Positions 49,911 through 58,402 are shown, counted from the stretch's first letter. The stretch: DNA of 64,000 nt from a bacterium (GCA_035528375.1 DATKYS010000072.1:1-64000), one strand, 5' to 3'. Translations and numbers: made by a program. The notes: generated from the letters alone by a model not told the origin.

Positions 49911-51011
49911 ATGAAGAGGTACAGCGGACTCATCTTTATCATTATCTCCGCGGTCCTGGCTTTTTCGCTGGGTTGTGTCAGCGACCTTTTGGGTTTGCTC
50001 GGAGAACAAAAACTCTCGGAGTGGCAGATAGAGACCGTGGATTCGGGTGGCTTCACTTCTCTGGCGCTGGATTCTTTCGACAACCCCCACATTTCTTATT
50101 ACGACGACTACAACGGAAATCTCAAGTACGCCTGGTGGGACGGAACCGTCTGGCAGATCGAGACCGTGGACTCGGCGGATTACGTGGGTATGTACACCTC
50201 CCTGGCGCTGGATTCCTTGGACTACCCCCACATTACTTATTACGACGGCATCAACGGTAATCTCAAATACGCCTGGTGGGACGGAACCGTCTGGCAGATC
50301 GAGACCGTGGACTCGGCGGATTACGTGGGTATGTACACCTCCCTGGCGCTGGATTCCTCCGACAACCCCCACATTTCTTATTACGACGGATACAACGGTG
50401 ATCTCAAATACGCCCGCTGGAACGGTGCCGCCTGGCATATTGAGACCGTGGACTCGGTGGGATACAGTGGCGGTTACACCTCCCTGGCGTTGGATTCCTC
50501 CGACTATCCGTTCATATCATATTCTTATGAGGATGATTATGAAGGAAACTGTTATGTCAAATGCGCCCGCTGGGACGGCGCCGTCTGGCAGATTGAGACC
50601 GTGGATTCAGCGGGAATTGAAGGCGGTTACGCCTCCCTGGCGCTGGATTCCTTGGATTACCCCCACATTTCTTATTACGACAGCAACGATAATGTTCTCA
50701 AATACGCCCATTGGGACGGCGCCGGATGGCAGACCGAGATCGTGGGGTCATGGGGAGCGGAGTATCTTACCGGGACCAACACATCCCTGGCGCTGGATTC
50801 CTCCGACTACCCCCACATCTCTTATATTGCTGAGTACCAGGGTTACCTCAATTACGCCCGCTGGGACGGCGAAACCTGGCAAATTGAGACCGTGGACTCG
50901 GCGGGAAACAGCACCAGCTACACCTCACTGGCGCTGGATTCCTTGGACAACCCCCACATTTCTTATTACATCTACAACACCGGTGAGCTCAAATACGCTC
51001 ACGGGGAGTGA
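49911..51011 (+). CDS. lipoprotein of seven tandem repeats, probable beta-propeller
   Basis: A 366-residue lipoprotein (lipobox FSLGC, Cys22) followed by seven repeats of 43-50 residues. The consensus of each is W..IETVDS....Y.SLALDS.D.PHISYYD....LKYA.WDG. Seven blade-like units suggest a seven-bladed beta-propeller exposed on the cell surface or in the periplasm. Repeats 2 and 3 share an 86-nt block that is identical at DNA level, so duplication is recent. AGGAG precedes the ATG. It follows the CsgG-like gene by 34 nt. Confidence 0.8.
   Translation: MKRYSGLIFIIISAVLAFSLGCVSDLLGLLGEQKLSEWQIETVDSGGFTSLALDSFDNPHISYYDDYNGNLKYAWWDGTVWQIETVDSADYVGMYTSLALDSLDYPHITYYDGINGNLKYAWWDGTVWQIETVDSADYVGMYTSLALDSSDNPHISYYDGYNGDLKYARWNGAAWHIETVDSVGYSGGYTSLALDSSDYPFISYSYEDDYEGNCYVKCARWDGAVWQIETVDSAGIEGGYASLALDSLDYPHISYYDSNDNVLKYAHWDGAGWQTEIVGSWGAEYLTGTNTSLALDSSDYPHISYIAEYQGYLNYARWDGETWQIETVDSAGNSTSYTSLALDSLDNPHISYYIYNTGELKYAHGE
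50030..51000 (+). repeat. in-gene tandem repeat, seven units, about 130-150 nt each
   Basis: Repeats encode the seven blades of the lipoprotein. The period between units 2 and 3 is 141 nt; positions 50131-50216 and 50272-50357 are identical. Confidence 0.85.
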
Positions 51012-51054
51012 TGCGGATTCGGAGGGGATGTTTACAGAGGCCGGCGACGATAAG

Positions 51055-51076
51055 ACAAGGGGCTTGAGCCCCTTGT
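51055..51076 (+). terminator. terminator-like hairpin after the propeller gene
   Basis: ACAAGGGGC, loop TTGA, GCCCCTTGT followed by TCATT. Same family as hairpins at 8121-8151 and 56979-57001. Confidence 0.5.
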
Positions 51077-51124
51077 TCATTACTGAGAGCTGAAAGGTTT
51101 ACTCTGTGGGGCCATGTAATAAAA

Positions 51125-51150
51125 GCGGGAGCGCATCCCGCCTTCTTTAT
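51125..51150 (+). terminator. terminator
   Basis: GCGGGA, loop GCGCA, TCCCGC, then CTTCTTTATT. Confidence 0.55.
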
Positions 51151-51208
51151 TACCCCTCTCCCTAGCCCGTGCCTCGCAGGCCTCCCCAGAGGGGCGAGGG
51201 GATTAAAA

Positions 51209-51892
51209 CTACCGGGCCTGGACCAACACCCGGATGGCGGTGCCCGGGAAAACCACGTTCTCCACGTACTCGCCGTACTCGTCCAGGTAATCCGTCTCCA
51301 CCCAGCCGTTGTCTATCCCCTGCTGGGCCTGGTAGTCATCCCAGTCGGCGATGTCCACGTCGTCGTCCCACTCGTCGCCTCCCGGGTACTGCCAGTCGGT
51401 GAGGGACATGACGTTCCCGGAGGTTTTCTCCGCGTACCAGGCGAAGAAGAGGAAGTAAGTCCCCTCGTCCTCCGGGGCGTTGAGGTTCAGGGTCACATCG
51501 AAGGTGGCCTTCCCGGAGGGGATGTTTATGGTGATTTCCCAATAACTCGACTTGTGGTCGCCGAAGCTGGGGGTGGCGGCCAGGGGGGCGGTGCTGGATG
51601 AGGAGCCGGCGTTGTAGGTCTCCAGGGTGACCAGGCCGACGATGTTCTCGCCGGGGGCCACAGTCAGGACGGGATCGGACGGGTCGAGGTCCTGCTCGTT
51701 CACCAGGGCGGAGACCAGTGTGCAGGTGGAGGTTTCGGTCTCCGAGGGGCCGGTGGGGTCGTCGCAGCCGAAGTTGGGGAATGTGCAGCCTACGATGGGC
51801 GCTTCGTCCGAAGCCCCTCCCACCAGTTGGGGCCCCGCGAGGAGCAGCACGGTGAGGAGGAAGAGGTAGAAGGACGCAGGCCGGTTCTTCAA
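51209..51892 (-). CDS. secreted protein of unknown function
   Basis: A 227-residue protein with a signal peptide (FLLTVLLLAGPQLVGG) and three Cys in the first part of the mature region (GCTFPNFGCDD, TCTL). The middle is beta-rich (TFDVTLNLNAPEDEGTYFLFFAWY) and the C-terminus very acidic (DEWDDDVDIADWDDY). It looks like a surface-exposed Ig-like domain. TTG start at 51892 with CGGAG upstream and its own promoter. No family recognised. Confidence 0.7.
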   Translation of the reverse strand: MKNRPASFYLFLLTVLLLAGPQLVGGASDEAPIVGCTFPNFGCDDPTGPSETETSTCTLVSALVNEQDLDPSDPVLTVAPGENIVGLVTLETYNAGSSSSTAPLAATPSFGDHKSSYWEITINIPSGKATFDVTLNLNAPEDEGTYFLFFAWYAEKTSGNVMSLTDWQYPGGDEWDDDVDIADWDDYQAQQGIDNGWVETDYLDEYGEYVENVVFPGTAIRVLVQAR

Positions 51893-51919
51893 GATGACTC
51901 CGCGGACGTGTGCACCACT

Positions 51920-51948
51920 AGCTTATGAGCGACGGGGCGCATTGTCAA
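51920..51948 (-). promoter_or_regulatory. sigma70 promoter of the 51209-51892 gene
   Basis: TTGACA, 17-nt spacer, TAAGCT on the minus strand, 27 nt before the start codon. Confidence 0.7.
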
Positions 51949-51958
51949 GGCTCCGTCT

Positions 51959-53275
51959 TTAGAAGAAGACGCGCTTCAGATCGGAATAGAGGGCGTAAAG
52001 CAGGAGGAAGCCCAGCAGCACGATACCGATGTACTGTATCCTCTGACGCACCTTCAGTGACAGGGGCCGGCCGCGGACCGCCTCCACGACCAGGAGCGTG
52101 ACCATCCCCCCGTCCAGCATGGGAATCGGCAGGGTGTTCATGATGCCCAGCATGACCGAGAGGAGGGCGACGAAGCGCAGGAACACGCTGAGGCCCGCCT
52201 CGGCCATCTTACCCGAGACGGAGGCGATGGCGATGGGTCCCCCGATGGCTTCCGAGGCTGGTATGCGCTGGGCCAGGAGGAGGTAGAGGACGGTGTAGAA
52301 CTCGAGGGCCGCGGAGAAGGTTTCGTCCGCCGATTGCCCGAGGGCGCCGAAGAGCCCCGGGGCCATGTGTCGCACCTCGCCGCCAAGAGTGAACGCCCGT
52401 TCGTCGAGATGATCGAGAGGGACGTCCAGGGCGAAGCTTTTCCCGCCGCGCTGGAAGGCGACGGTAACTTCGACTGGCGGATTTTCCATCTTTTTCAGCT
52501 CGTCCAGGCGCGCCGTGTAATCGTCGGCGCTCGCCACCGGGGTGCCCGCCAGCGACTGTATCCGGTCTCCCACTCGGAAGCCCAGGTCCTCCCCCGGGGG
52601 GTAGAGGGCGCTCACCACCGGCTCGAGGTGGACCCGGACGCCGACCTGGGCGAAGCCGGTCTCGGGGTTCACCCAGGGGGTCAGGGTGAGCTCCCGTCTC
52701 GCGCCATCCCGCTCGACGTCGAAGGTCAACTCTTCCCCCGTGTGGAGGGTGATGCGGCGGCTGAGCTCGCTCCAGTCAGTGATGGGCTCGCCGTCCACGG
52801 CGACGACGAGGTCCCCGGGCAGGAGTCCGGCCCGCGAGGCGGGACTGGGCTTACCCTCGGGCAGTTCCCCGATGACCTCCCCGATTACCGGCTCGAGGTG
52901 GAGCTCGTCGTAACCGCCCAGGTTGACGGCGAAGTTTAAAAGGAGCGCCAGGACGACGTTGGCCAGCGGGCCCGAGAGGTAGACGATGATCCTCTTCCAG
53001 GCCGGGGTGGAGTTGATGTGGGTGGGCTCGGCGGACAACGGGTTCTCGGCGGCGTCTCCCGCCAGGCGGACGTAACCGCCGATCGGCACGAGGGAGAGAC
53101 AGTAGTCGGTCTCACCGCGCCGGATGCCGAAAAGGCGCTTGCCGATGCCGATGGAGAATCGCTGGACGCCGATACCGAGGATTTTCGCGGCGACGAGGTG
53201 CCCAAACTCGTGGACAGCCACCACCAGCCCGAAGGAGATTACGAACCCGAGGATGTCGAAGAAGATGCCTTGCAA
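51959..53275 (-). CDS. rseP: site-2 protease RseP (M50 zinc metalloprotease)
   Basis: Intramembrane protease that cuts anti-sigma factors and signal-peptide remnants. Seen: HEFGHLVAAK with the zinc ligands and catalytic Glu in the first TM helix, GGYVRLAGD, PDZ-type regions (ASRAGLLPGDLVVAVDGEPI, FRVGDRIQSLAGTPV), and LPIPMLDGG with the third ligand Asp in the C-terminal membrane part. Length 438 residues is normal. TTG start at 53275 after CCTAAGG. Last gene of the uppS-cdsA-dxr-rseP operon, the classic order. Confidence 0.94.
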   Translation of the reverse strand: MQGIFFDILGFVISFGLVVAVHEFGHLVAAKILGIGVQRFSIGIGKRLFGIRRGETDYCLSLVPIGGYVRLAGDAAENPLSAEPTHINSTPAWKRIIVYLSGPLANVVLALLLNFAVNLGGYDELHLEPVIGEVIGELPEGKPSPASRAGLLPGDLVVAVDGEPITDWSELSRRITLHTGEELTFDVERDGARRELTLTPWVNPETGFAQVGVRVHLEPVVSALYPPGEDLGFRVGDRIQSLAGTPVASADDYTARLDELKKMENPPVEVTVAFQRGGKSFALDVPLDHLDERAFTLGGEVRHMAPGLFGALGQSADETFSAALEFYTVLYLLLAQRIPASEAIGGPIAIASVSGKMAEAGLSVFLRFVALLSVMLGIMNTLPIPMLDGGMVTLLVVEAVRGRPLSLKVRQRIQYIGIVLLGFLLLYALYSDLKRVFF

Positions 53276-53297
53276 TGCCTTAGGGGGGTGGCGGTAT

Positions 53298-54443
53298 TTA
53301 CAATCCGCGATTCACGAGCGCGGCCGCCCGCTCCTTCGCGGCGTCCAGGGCGGAGCGAACCTCGCCCAGGGTGGTGTACCCCGGCGCGCCCAATTCGTCC
53401 AAAACGCGCTCCAGGACGCGCGGTATGTCGGTGAACCGGATTCTCTCCGTCAGAAAGGCCTCCACGGCGACCTCGTCGGCGGCGGAGAGGTGCGCCGGCG
53501 CCAGGCCGCCCGCGGAGAGCGCCCGCCGGGCCAGACCCAACGCCGGAAAACGGTTCTCGTCAACCGGGAAGAACTCGAGTCCGTCCGTCTGTGTCAGGTC
53601 GAGTCTCGGCGCGGGGCCCGCGACCCGGTCCGGGTGGGTCAGGGCGTACTGGATCGGCAGGAGCATGTCGGGCCGACCGAGCTGGCCCAGCACGGAGCCG
53701 TCGGCGAACTCCACCAGGCTGTGCACCACGGACTGGGGATGGACGAGCACCTCTACGTCGTGGATTCCGAAGAGCCAGTGGGCCTCGATGAGCTCCAGCC
53801 CCTTGTTGAAGAGGGTGGCCGAGTCCACGGTTATCTTGGCCCCCATGCTCCAGTTGGGGTGGCGGAGGGCCTCGCTGGGGGTTACGTCCGTCAGATCGGA
53901 TCGGTTCAGGAAGGGGCCGCCCGAGGCGGTGATGATGAGCCGGGCGACCTCGCTCCGGGGGCGGTCGCCCAGGCACTGCCAGATGGCCGAGTGCTCCGAA
54001 TCTATGGGGAGCAGCTCCACATCGTGCTCTTTGACGGCTTCGATGAAGAGCGACCCGGCGGCGACCAGAACTTCTTTGTTGGCCAGGGCCACGTCCATGC
54101 CGGAGCGGACGGCTTCGTAGGTCGCCTCGAGAGCCACGGAACCGGAGCTGGCGGCGACGAAAGTGTCCGCCCCGTCCACCCGGGCGAGCTTTAAGAGGCC
54201 CTCGGTCCCCGACGCGACCTCGGTTCCGAATCCAGCCGTCTTCTTCGCCAAAGCCTCCGCGGCGGGTTCGTCGAAGAGGAAGGCCAGACGCGGCCTGAAC
54301 TCCTCGATTTGGGCGAAAACCTCCTCGACCTCGTCCAGGGCCCCCAGGGCGACGACCGGAAACCCGAGGGACCGCGCGACGGTGAGCGTCTTGAGTCCGA
54401 TGGAGCCGGTCGAGCCGAGAATGGAGAGCGTCCGTTTACGCAT
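53298..54443 (-). CDS. dxr: 1-deoxy-D-xylulose 5-phosphate reductoisomerase
   Basis: MEP-pathway enzyme making 2-C-methyl-erythritol-4-phosphate with NADPH. Seen: ILGSTGSIGLKTL, ALANKEVLVAAG, LPIDSEHSAIWQCL, TASGGPFLN, HPNWSMGAKITVDSATLFNKGLE and VHPQSVVHSLVEF. Length 381 residues is normal. Shows that the organism makes isoprenoids by the MEP route; its product leads to the UppS substrate two genes upstream. 6 nt behind cdsA. Confidence 0.96.
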   Translation of the reverse strand: MRKRTLSILGSTGSIGLKTLTVARSLGFPVVALGALDEVEEVFAQIEEFRPRLAFLFDEPAAEALAKKTAGFGTEVASGTEGLLKLARVDGADTFVAASSGSVALEATYEAVRSGMDVALANKEVLVAAGSLFIEAVKEHDVELLPIDSEHSAIWQCLGDRPRSEVARLIITASGGPFLNRSDLTDVTPSEALRHPNWSMGAKITVDSATLFNKGLELIEAHWLFGIHDVEVLVHPQSVVHSLVEFADGSVLGQLGRPDMLLPIQYALTHPDRVAGPAPRLDLTQTDGLEFFPVDENRFPALGLARRALSAGGLAPAHLSAADEVAVEAFLTERIRFTDIPRVLERVLDELGAPGYTTLGEVRSALDAAKERAAALVNRGL

Positions 54444-54449
54444 GGAAAA

Positions 54450-55292
54450 TCAGCCCAGGGTGCCGTTCCAGAGTCCGATGTGTTGGAGACTTATCAGATA
54501 GAGGCATACTGCGGGCATGACCAGAAGGAAGCTGTCCAGCCGGTCCAGGAGGCCGCCGTGGCCGGGTACGATGCTGCCGGTGTCTTTCAGCCCCGCGTCG
54601 CGTTTGATCGCCGAGACGGCCAGATCGCCCAGGAGGGCCGCCAGCGCGACCACCACACCTAGAATGAGGATGTATCTCCCCCGGATACCGGCGTTCAAGA
54701 GGTAGGTTTCGAGGGTCAAGGCGCCGCCTGCGGCCAGAACGACGCCGGCGACGAGCCCCTCCACGGTCTTTTTCGGTGACAGATGCGGGGCGAGCTGATG
54801 CCTGCCGAAGAGTGAGCCGACGATGTAGGCCCCGGTGTCCGCGATCCAGAGCGCGGCCAGGGTAACCACCAGCAGCGGCCCACCCCGGGTCCCATGTCCC
54901 AGAAGCACCGCCGCCCCCGTCCCCAGGCCCAGGTAGAACGAGGTGAGGACACTGCGGGCGAAAATTTCCAGCGCGCCCTCGTACCGACGCCGCAGAACCG
55001 TCAGCGCGTTGACCAGCACCGCGGCCAGGGACCCGTAGGCCAGGCCCTCGACCCCGCGGAACCAGGCGCCGGCCAGAATGACCAGGGCGCCCAGGCCGCT
55101 CAGGAAGGGATCGGCCGCCTTTCCCTTCTCCCGGGTCAGGTTGCGCATTTCGTACACGCCGCCGATGACGCACAGACCCATCAGGATGACCCAGCGCCAG
55201 GTGGAGCCGTACCAGGCGCAGAAGAGAAAAACACCGGCCCAGACCAAGCCGGAAAGGGTTCGTAAAAGGAAATTCGGAGCTTTTTCTTCCAT
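54450..55292 (-). CDS. cdsA: phosphatidate cytidylyltransferase
   Basis: Membrane enzyme making CDP-diacylglycerol from phosphatidate and CTP. The signature SAIKRDAGLKDTGSIVPGHGG, LLDRLDS is complete, and about eight hydrophobic helices are seen. Length 280 residues is typical. It follows uppS by 71 nt and precedes dxr by 6 nt. Together with plsY (2881-3519) it covers phospholipid head-group activation. Confidence 0.95.
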   Translation of the reverse strand: MEEKAPNFLLRTLSGLVWAGVFLFCAWYGSTWRWVILMGLCVIGGVYEMRNLTREKGKAADPFLSGLGALVILAGAWFRGVEGLAYGSLAAVLVNALTVLRRRYEGALEIFARSVLTSFYLGLGTGAAVLLGHGTRGGPLLVVTLAALWIADTGAYIVGSLFGRHQLAPHLSPKKTVEGLVAGVVLAAGGALTLETYLLNAGIRGRYILILGVVVALAALLGDLAVSAIKRDAGLKDTGSIVPGHGGLLDRLDSFLLVMPAVCLYLISLQHIGLWNGTLG

Positions 55293-55363
55293 GACCGCGT
55301 ACCGCGCAGTTTAATCGAAGTTTACGTCAAAATCCACCACGCCCGGTTCCCTGACGGTGAGCG

Positions 55364-56143
55364 TCAGGTGGTAGGCGCCCGCCGCCCCTTATCCCCGCCG
55401 ACGCCGCCGAAGCGGCGTTCCCGCCCCTCGTAGTCCTTGAGCGCCAGGTAGAGCTCCTCCCGGGAAAAATCGGGCCAGAAGACCTCGGTGAGGTAGAGCT
55501 CGGCGTAGGCTATCTGCCAGAGCAGGAAATCGGACACGCGCAGCTCGCCCGAGGTCCGAATCAACAGGTCCACCTCGGGCTGACCGGCGGTGTAGAGCCT
55601 TTGGGCGAAGGCGTCCTCGTCCACGGGACCGGCGGGTAGCGTCCCCTGCCTCTCCTCCTCCAGGAGCCGGTTGACCGCGCCCAGAATCTCCTTCCGGCCG
55701 CCGTAGCTCACCGCCAGGTTGAGGTTGAGCCCGGTGTTCTTGGCCGTCATCTCTTCGTCCCCGCGGGCGGCCTCACGCACCGCCTCGGGGAGCATACCCC
55801 GCTCGCCGAGTGCCCGGAAGCGGATGTTGGAGTACATCATCTCCCCGAGCTCGCTCTTGAGGTACTTGACCAACAGGCGCATCAGGGCGTCCACCTCGAC
55901 CTTGGGGCGCTTCCAGTTGTCCAGGCTGAAGGCGTAGAGGGTAAGCGACTCGATTAACAAGTCGCCGCAGGCCCGGGTGATGTCCTTGGCCCGCTCCATG
56001 CCGCGGCGGTGGCCGAAGATGCGCGGCTTGCCCCGGGCGGCGGCCCAGCGGCCGTTACCGTCCATGATTATCGCCACGTGGCGCGGGAGCCGCGTGAAGC
56101 GCGGGACCTCGGGCTTCTGGCTCTGGGTGTCGAAACGGGGCAA
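55364..56143 (-). CDS. uppS: undecaprenyl diphosphate synthase
   Basis: cis-Prenyltransferase that makes the C55 carrier for peptidoglycan and surface sugars. Seen: HVAIIMDGNGRWA with the catalytic Asp, GHRRGME, YAFSLDNWKRP, LNLNLAVSYGGR, and the C-terminal LLIRTSGELRVSDFLLWQIAYAELY with WPDF. The open frame extends to 56242, but a promoter (56175-56204) sits inside that stretch. So a downstream start is needed: TTG at 56143 gives 259 residues, the usual size, though its ribosome site is weak. Opens the envelope operon. Confidence 0.92.
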   Translation of the reverse strand: MPRFDTQSQKPEVPRFTRLPRHVAIIMDGNGRWAAARGKPRIFGHRRGMERAKDITRACGDLLIESLTLYAFSLDNWKRPKVEVDALMRLLVKYLKSELGEMMYSNIRFRALGERGMLPEAVREAARGDEEMTAKNTGLNLNLAVSYGGRKEILGAVNRLLEEERQGTLPAGPVDEDAFAQRLYTAGQPEVDLLIRTSGELRVSDFLLWQIAYAELYLTEVFWPDFSREELYLALKDYEGRERRFGGVGGDKGRRAPTT

Positions 56144-56174
56144 GGGCTTTTTCGAAGGGTCGAGGGCGTAGGCA

Positions 56175-56204
56175 GTATATCGGTCGAAACGCTGGACTGT
56201 CAAG
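56175..56204 (-). promoter_or_regulatory. sigma70 promoter of the uppS-cdsA-dxr-rseP operon
   Basis: TTGACA, 18-nt spacer, TATACT on the minus strand, about 32 nt before TTG 56143. Confidence 0.7.
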
Positions 56205-56376
56205 GGAATGTCGGCCGCGGCTTTTCTCCCGGAACTGAACACGGTCCGCTTCTCATCGGCTGGGTGGAGTATGACGCCGACACGCCGGACATCCTCGAAA
56301 CGTCCTGGTGACGCCGTTTTTCTACGACCGAAGGGCGGCCCGACGACCGCCTTTTCATTTTGATGACTTCAGTCTG

Positions 56377-56404
56377 TTGACGCCTGAAAAACGGCCTGTA
56401 AAAT
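56377..56404 (+). promoter_or_regulatory. sigma70 promoter of the DUF3892 gene
   Basis: TTGACG, 16-nt spacer, TAAAAT, 39 nt before the ATG. Confidence 0.6.
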
Positions 56405-56443
56405 CATAATAGTCTGAGTGTGTATCACAGTAAAGGAGGAGAA

Positions 56444-56743
56444 ATGGCGAAGTGGGCGGATTACCTCATCTCCTGCTGCACCTACGAGGAGGGACACATC
56501 GAGAAGGTGGGGGTGCGGGAACACTCGAACGGGGGCGTGGGGTCCGCAACAACGCGGACCCGTTCATGGGTGCTGGGCAGAATGGACGCGGGATACTCCT
56601 TCTGCACGATAACGAAGGACAGTGATGGAGAGTGGCGTAAAGGTGCGCTGGTCCACATCGTGACGGTCAACGGGAAACGCTACCTGCGCACGGACGCCAA
56701 CTACAGAGAAAGCGATAATCTGGGCGAGCTGCCGGAATGCTGA
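56444..56743 (+). CDS. DUF3892-like small protein
   Basis: A 99-residue protein that fits the DUF3892 pattern: WADYLISCCTYEEGHIEKV, RSWVLGRMDAGYSFCTIT and KRYLRTDANYRESDNLGELPEC at the end. Members occur singly in many bacteria, and their role is unknown. AAAGGAGG gives a firm start at 56444. Own promoter. The protein has four Cys; whether they matter is not known. Confidence 0.75.
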   Translation: MAKWADYLISCCTYEEGHIEKVGVREHSNGGVGSATTRTRSWVLGRMDAGYSFCTITKDSDGEWRKGALVHIVTVNGKRYLRTDANYRESDNLGELPEC

Positions 56744-56768
56744 GACGTTTTTAGGGTCAGGCGTTCGG

Positions 56769-56797
56769 TTGACTTTGCCGGCACCCCGTGGTAAACA
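56769..56797 (+). promoter_or_regulatory. sigma70 promoter upstream of the GTPase gene
   Basis: TTGACT, 17-nt spacer, TAAACA with a TGG extension. Confidence 0.55.
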
Positions 56798-56825
56798 TGG
56801 GGTGTCATTTTAAAGGGACTCGCCC

Positions 56826-56927
56826 ATGTATCGCGTCTTCCACCACAACGCTCTGACCCCCCACGGCGCCCGGGCCCGCCGGTTGCGCCGCCTCGCCCGT
56901 TTCTCCGATTCCGAGCCCCCCGCATAG
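56826..56927 (+). CDS. possible 33-residue Arg-rich leader peptide
   Basis: An ATG-started frame downstream of a good promoter and AAGGGA. It encodes a basic peptide (MYRVFHHNALTPHG then RARRLRRLARF) and ends 103 nt before the GTPase ATG. A hairpin AAGGGG/CCCCTT (56979-57001) lies between. Coding status is unproven; it could be a leader in an attenuation-type control. Confidence 0.3.
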   Translation: MYRVFHHNALTPHGARARRLRRLARFSDSEPPA

Positions 56928-57030
56928 CTTCAAAAATTTCCACCCCACCCCTTTCAAAGATTGGGTCCGCATCCGGGGGCAAGGGGTAAACCCCTTGTCT
57001 CCACTGGACCGCATCCGCACGGAGCGAAGC

Positions 57031-58362
57031 ATGGACAGGAAAAAGGTCATCATCATGGGGGCCGCGGGGCGCGACTTTCACAACTTCAACACCTTCTTCC
57101 GCAAGAATCCCGCCTACGAGGTCGTGGCCTTCACCGCCGCCCAGATTCCCGACATCGAGGGCCGCCGTTACCCCCCGGAGCTCTCGGGGGAGCTTTACCC
57201 CGACGGCATCCCCATCCACGAGGAACAGGCGCTGCCCCGCCTGATCAAGGACCTGGGCGTGGACTTCGTCGTCTTCGCCTACTCGGACGTCTCCCATTCC
57301 TACGTCATGCACCGGGCCGGCCTGGTCAACGCCGCCGGGGCAAGCTTTTTACTACTGGGCGGCCCCGCGGTGACCCTGGAGAGTTCCAAGCCGGTCATCG
57401 CCGTCTGCGCGGTCCGGACCGGATGCGGCAAGAGCCAGACCAGCCGCCGGATAATAGACCTCCTCCAGGCCGCCGGAAAAAGGGTCGTCGCCGTCCGCCA
57501 CCCCATGCCCTACGGCGATTTGGCGAAACAGCGGGTGCAGCGCTACGCCGAGCTCGCCGACCTGGAGGCCCACGAGTGCACCATCGAGGAGATGGAGGAG
57601 TACGAGCCGCACATCGCCGCGGGCAACCTCATCTACGCCGGCGTGGATTACGAGGCGATTCTGCGCGAGGCGGAGAAGGAGGCCGACGTCATCATCTGGG
57701 ACGGCGGCAACAACGACACGTCGTTCTACCGAGCCGATCTGACCGTGGTGGTGACGGACCCCTTCCGGGCGGGGGACGAGCTCTCCTACTACCCCGGCGA
57801 GACGAACCTGCGCCTGGCCGACGTGATAGTCATCAACAAGCTGGGGGCCGTGCCCCCGGAGAAGCTGGCCCTCCTGCGGGAGAACATCCGCGCCACGAAT
57901 CCCGGGGCCGTGGTGGTCGAGGCGGCCAGCCCGATCTTCGTGGACGACCCGACGGTCATCACCGGGAAGCGGGTGCTGGTCATCGAGGACGGCCCGACGC
58001 TCACCCACGGTGGGATGAAGTTCGGGGCCGGGACGGCGGCGGCGGAGAGGTTCGGCGCGGCGGAGCTCATTGACCCGCGCCGGTGGGCCGTGGGCAGTAT
58101 CGCCGAAACCTTTGACAAGTACCCCGGAATCGGAGTACTCCTGCCCGCCATGGGTTACGGCTCGGCCCAGGTCGAGGACCTGGAGGCAACGATCAAAGGG
58201 ATGGTCAAGGACGAGGCCATAGACTCCGTGGTCGTCGGGACGCCGATAAACCTCGGGCGCCTCGTAAAAATCCCCTGCCCCTCGACGCGGGTGCGCTACG
58301 AGCTCCAGGAGATAGGGCGACCGACCCTGGAGGATGTTCTGCGGGAGCGGGCGTTCATCTGA
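57031..58362 (+). CDS. cyclic 2,3-diphosphoglycerate synthase-like P-loop protein
   Basis: A 443-residue protein of the COG2403-type GTPase/cyclic-2,3-diphosphoglycerate-synthase family: KVIIMGAAGRDFHNFNTFFR, VCAVRTGCGKSQTSRRI (P-loop), WDGGNNDTSFYRADLTVVV, GETNLRLADVIVINK and GKRVLVIEDGPTLTHGGM. In methanogens a relative cyclises 2,3-bisphosphoglycerate; the bacterial function is not established. The start at 57031 is set by GGAG and the family-like N-terminus. Enolase substrate metabolism is the only metabolic link in the window. Confidence 0.8.
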   Translation: MDRKKVIIMGAAGRDFHNFNTFFRKNPAYEVVAFTAAQIPDIEGRRYPPELSGELYPDGIPIHEEQALPRLIKDLGVDFVVFAYSDVSHSYVMHRAGLVNAAGASFLLLGGPAVTLESSKPVIAVCAVRTGCGKSQTSRRIIDLLQAAGKRVVAVRHPMPYGDLAKQRVQRYAELADLEAHECTIEEMEEYEPHIAAGNLIYAGVDYEAILREAEKEADVIIWDGGNNDTSFYRADLTVVVTDPFRAGDELSYYPGETNLRLADVIVINKLGAVPPEKLALLRENIRATNPGAVVVEAASPIFVDDPTVITGKRVLVIEDGPTLTHGGMKFGAGTAAAERFGAAELIDPRRWAVGSIAETFDKYPGIGVLLPAMGYGSAQVEDLEATIKGMVKDEAIDSVVVGTPINLGRLVKIPCPSTRVRYELQEIGRPTLEDVLRERAFI

Positions 58363-58402
58363 GACGAAAGAGACGGGCGACCCCGAGGTCATCGAACACC
58401 GG

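Noticed and set aside
55300-55363. Coding-like tail after uppS (minus frame reading YHLTLTVREPGVVDFDVNFD)
   Set aside because: A stop lies just upstream in that frame and there is no start; a perfect 7-bp hairpin overlaps it. Too short to call.
56180-56360. Plus-strand gene tail ending at 56311 followed by a GGCGG/CCGCC hairpin with TTTT
   Set aside because: The last 20 codons look protein-like, but no start or body exists and the uppS promoter lies across it. Possible remnant only.
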